DNA of 64,000 nt from an uncultured Ilyobacter sp. (GTDB lineage Bacteria > Fusobacteriota > Fusobacteriia > Fusobacteriales > Fusobacteriaceae). The translations under genes and the position numbers were made by a program. The notes under the pieces were generated by a model. It was given only the letters and a program-made list of their open reading frames with translations, did no database searches and was not told where the DNA came from. The DNA lies in the NCBI RefSeq assembly GCF_963668085.1, contig NZ_OY764059.1:1736001-1800000 (forward strand). Reading direction: 5' to 3'. How positions within the stretch are numbered: the first letter of the stretch is position 1; each line of letters opens with the position of its first letter. Of this stretch, positions 63,481 to 64,000 are shown piece by piece.

Positions 63481-64000
63481 ATGAAATTAGAGGGCATCAA
63501 TGTACTTGCAATATTAAGCGACGATTTTGAAGACCTAGAATTTTGGGTGCCTGTCATGAGACTACGTGAAGAAGGGGCCAATGTTGTAGTAGCAGGAATA
63601 GAAAAAAACAAAAAATATATCGGTAAATACGGTGTTCCTGCCGAATCGACCCACTCTTTTTTAGAACTTTCTCATGAAGATTTCCACGGAATCCTGATTC
63701 CTGGTGGATGGTCCCCTGATAAACTCAGGAGATACCCAGAACTTTTAAAAATCATAAAAGATATGGACCGAGAGAAAAAGGTAATCGGTCAGATATGCCA
63801 TGCTGCATGGGTTACCATATCTGCAAAGGTTGTAGAGGGGAAAAATGTGACCAGTACCCCTGGCATAAGAGACGATCTAGAAAATGCAGGGGCCATATGG
63901 CATGATGAAGCTGTGGTGGTTGACGAGAATTTTGTTTCTAGTAGAAGGCCCCCAGATATTCCAGATTACAACAGAGAACTTGTGAAAGCCTTTTTAAAGT
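63481..64000 (+). CDS. DJ-1/PfpI family protein, N-terminal part (runs off right edge)
   Basis: 173 codons are visible with no stop before the edge. The fold signature is present: ILSDDFEDLEFWVPVMRLREE at the start, LIPGGWSPDKLRRYP, and the nucleophile elbow IGQICHAAWV, in which the Cys-His follows the Gln. PfpI/DJ-1 proteins include deglycase/chaperone-like and intracellular protease-type enzymes. ATG at 63481 follows AGGAGGTG. Confidence 0.88.
   Translation, partial: MKLEGINVLAILSDDFEDLEFWVPVMRLREEGANVVVAGIEKNKKYIGKYGVPAESTHSFLELSHEDFHGILIPGGWSPDKLRRYPELLKIIKDMDREKKVIGQICHAAWVTISAKVVEGKNVTSTPGIRDDLENAGAIWHDEAVVVDENFVSSRRPPDIPDYNRELVKAFLK

Noticed and set aside
1-64000. CRISPR arrays, rRNA genes, prophage or integrase
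   Set aside because: Looked for regularly spaced repeats, rRNA-like tracts and phage-type genes; none seen.

Overview
The window is AT-rich DNA with strong AGGAGG-type ribosome binding sites, Kdo/lipopolysaccharide genes (kdsA, kdsD, a WaaP-like kinase), a DNPR-type murE and Firmicute-like leader RNAs. This combination fits a low-GC, two-membraned anaerobe of the Fusobacteriota (Ilyobacter/Propionigenium/Fusobacterium type). That placement is inferred from gene content and style, not from a marker gene search.

Layout. Positions 1-1280 hold the start of a copper P-type ATPase, a DUF1622 membrane protein and a 51-residue Cys-rich protein. From 1345 to 16921 almost everything is on the minus strand, forming one core block in transcription order: ychF; yceD-rpmF-plsX-fabH-fabD-fabG-acpP-fabF (type II fatty-acid and phospholipid synthesis); rnc; an Elp3-like radical SAM gene; rng; coaD; radA-disA; hflK-hflC. 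Next come glycolysis genes (tpiA, gpmI), a housekeeping string (rluD-like, rnhB, yraN, Zn-ribbon, comF, unknown), a Kdo-kinase-like gene, an antiporter-EIIA fusion, an AspT-like transporter with a structured leader, comM, a BMP-family lipoprotein, glmU-prs, and small membrane and chaperone genes. The translation operon infC-rpmI-rplT follows, with an L20-type attenuator leader, then tRNA-Arg and tRNA-Ser. Kdo synthesis, murE, a ROK kinase, an M32 carboxypeptidase and trpS come next.

The right third holds a TIGR03960-like radical SAM gene, an HD protein, a TruA-like/KH protein, and a thymidine kinase-dethiobiotin synthetase fusion. It ends in an accessory amino-acid/peptide region: a cysteine desulfidase gene divergent from a MocR regulator, an Opp-type ABC transporter (oppABCDF), a class I glutamine amidotransferase of the C26 type, a CC-motif protein and a truncated DJ-1/PfpI protein.

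Main observations. (1) trpS is preceded by a 16-codon leader ORF with three Trp codons near its end, then by an intrinsic terminator with a competing pairing. This is a candidate Trp-leader-peptide attenuator on a tRNA synthetase gene, and no T-box is seen. (2) The infC leader has a perfect 8-nt antiterminator/terminator pairing, and infC starts with ATT. (3) A 57-bp perfect tandem duplication hides a 31-codon ORF encoding the amphipathic peptide MLELFKKFIGKL twice. (4) A TGTwGTACAACA palindrome lies upstream of both the cyuA/mocR divergence and the C26-opp operon, suggesting one regulon. (5) Three copies of a ~450-480 bp non-coding repeat, with a hairpin whose arms covary, sit in the right half. 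No transposase, CRISPR array, rRNA or prophage was seen.
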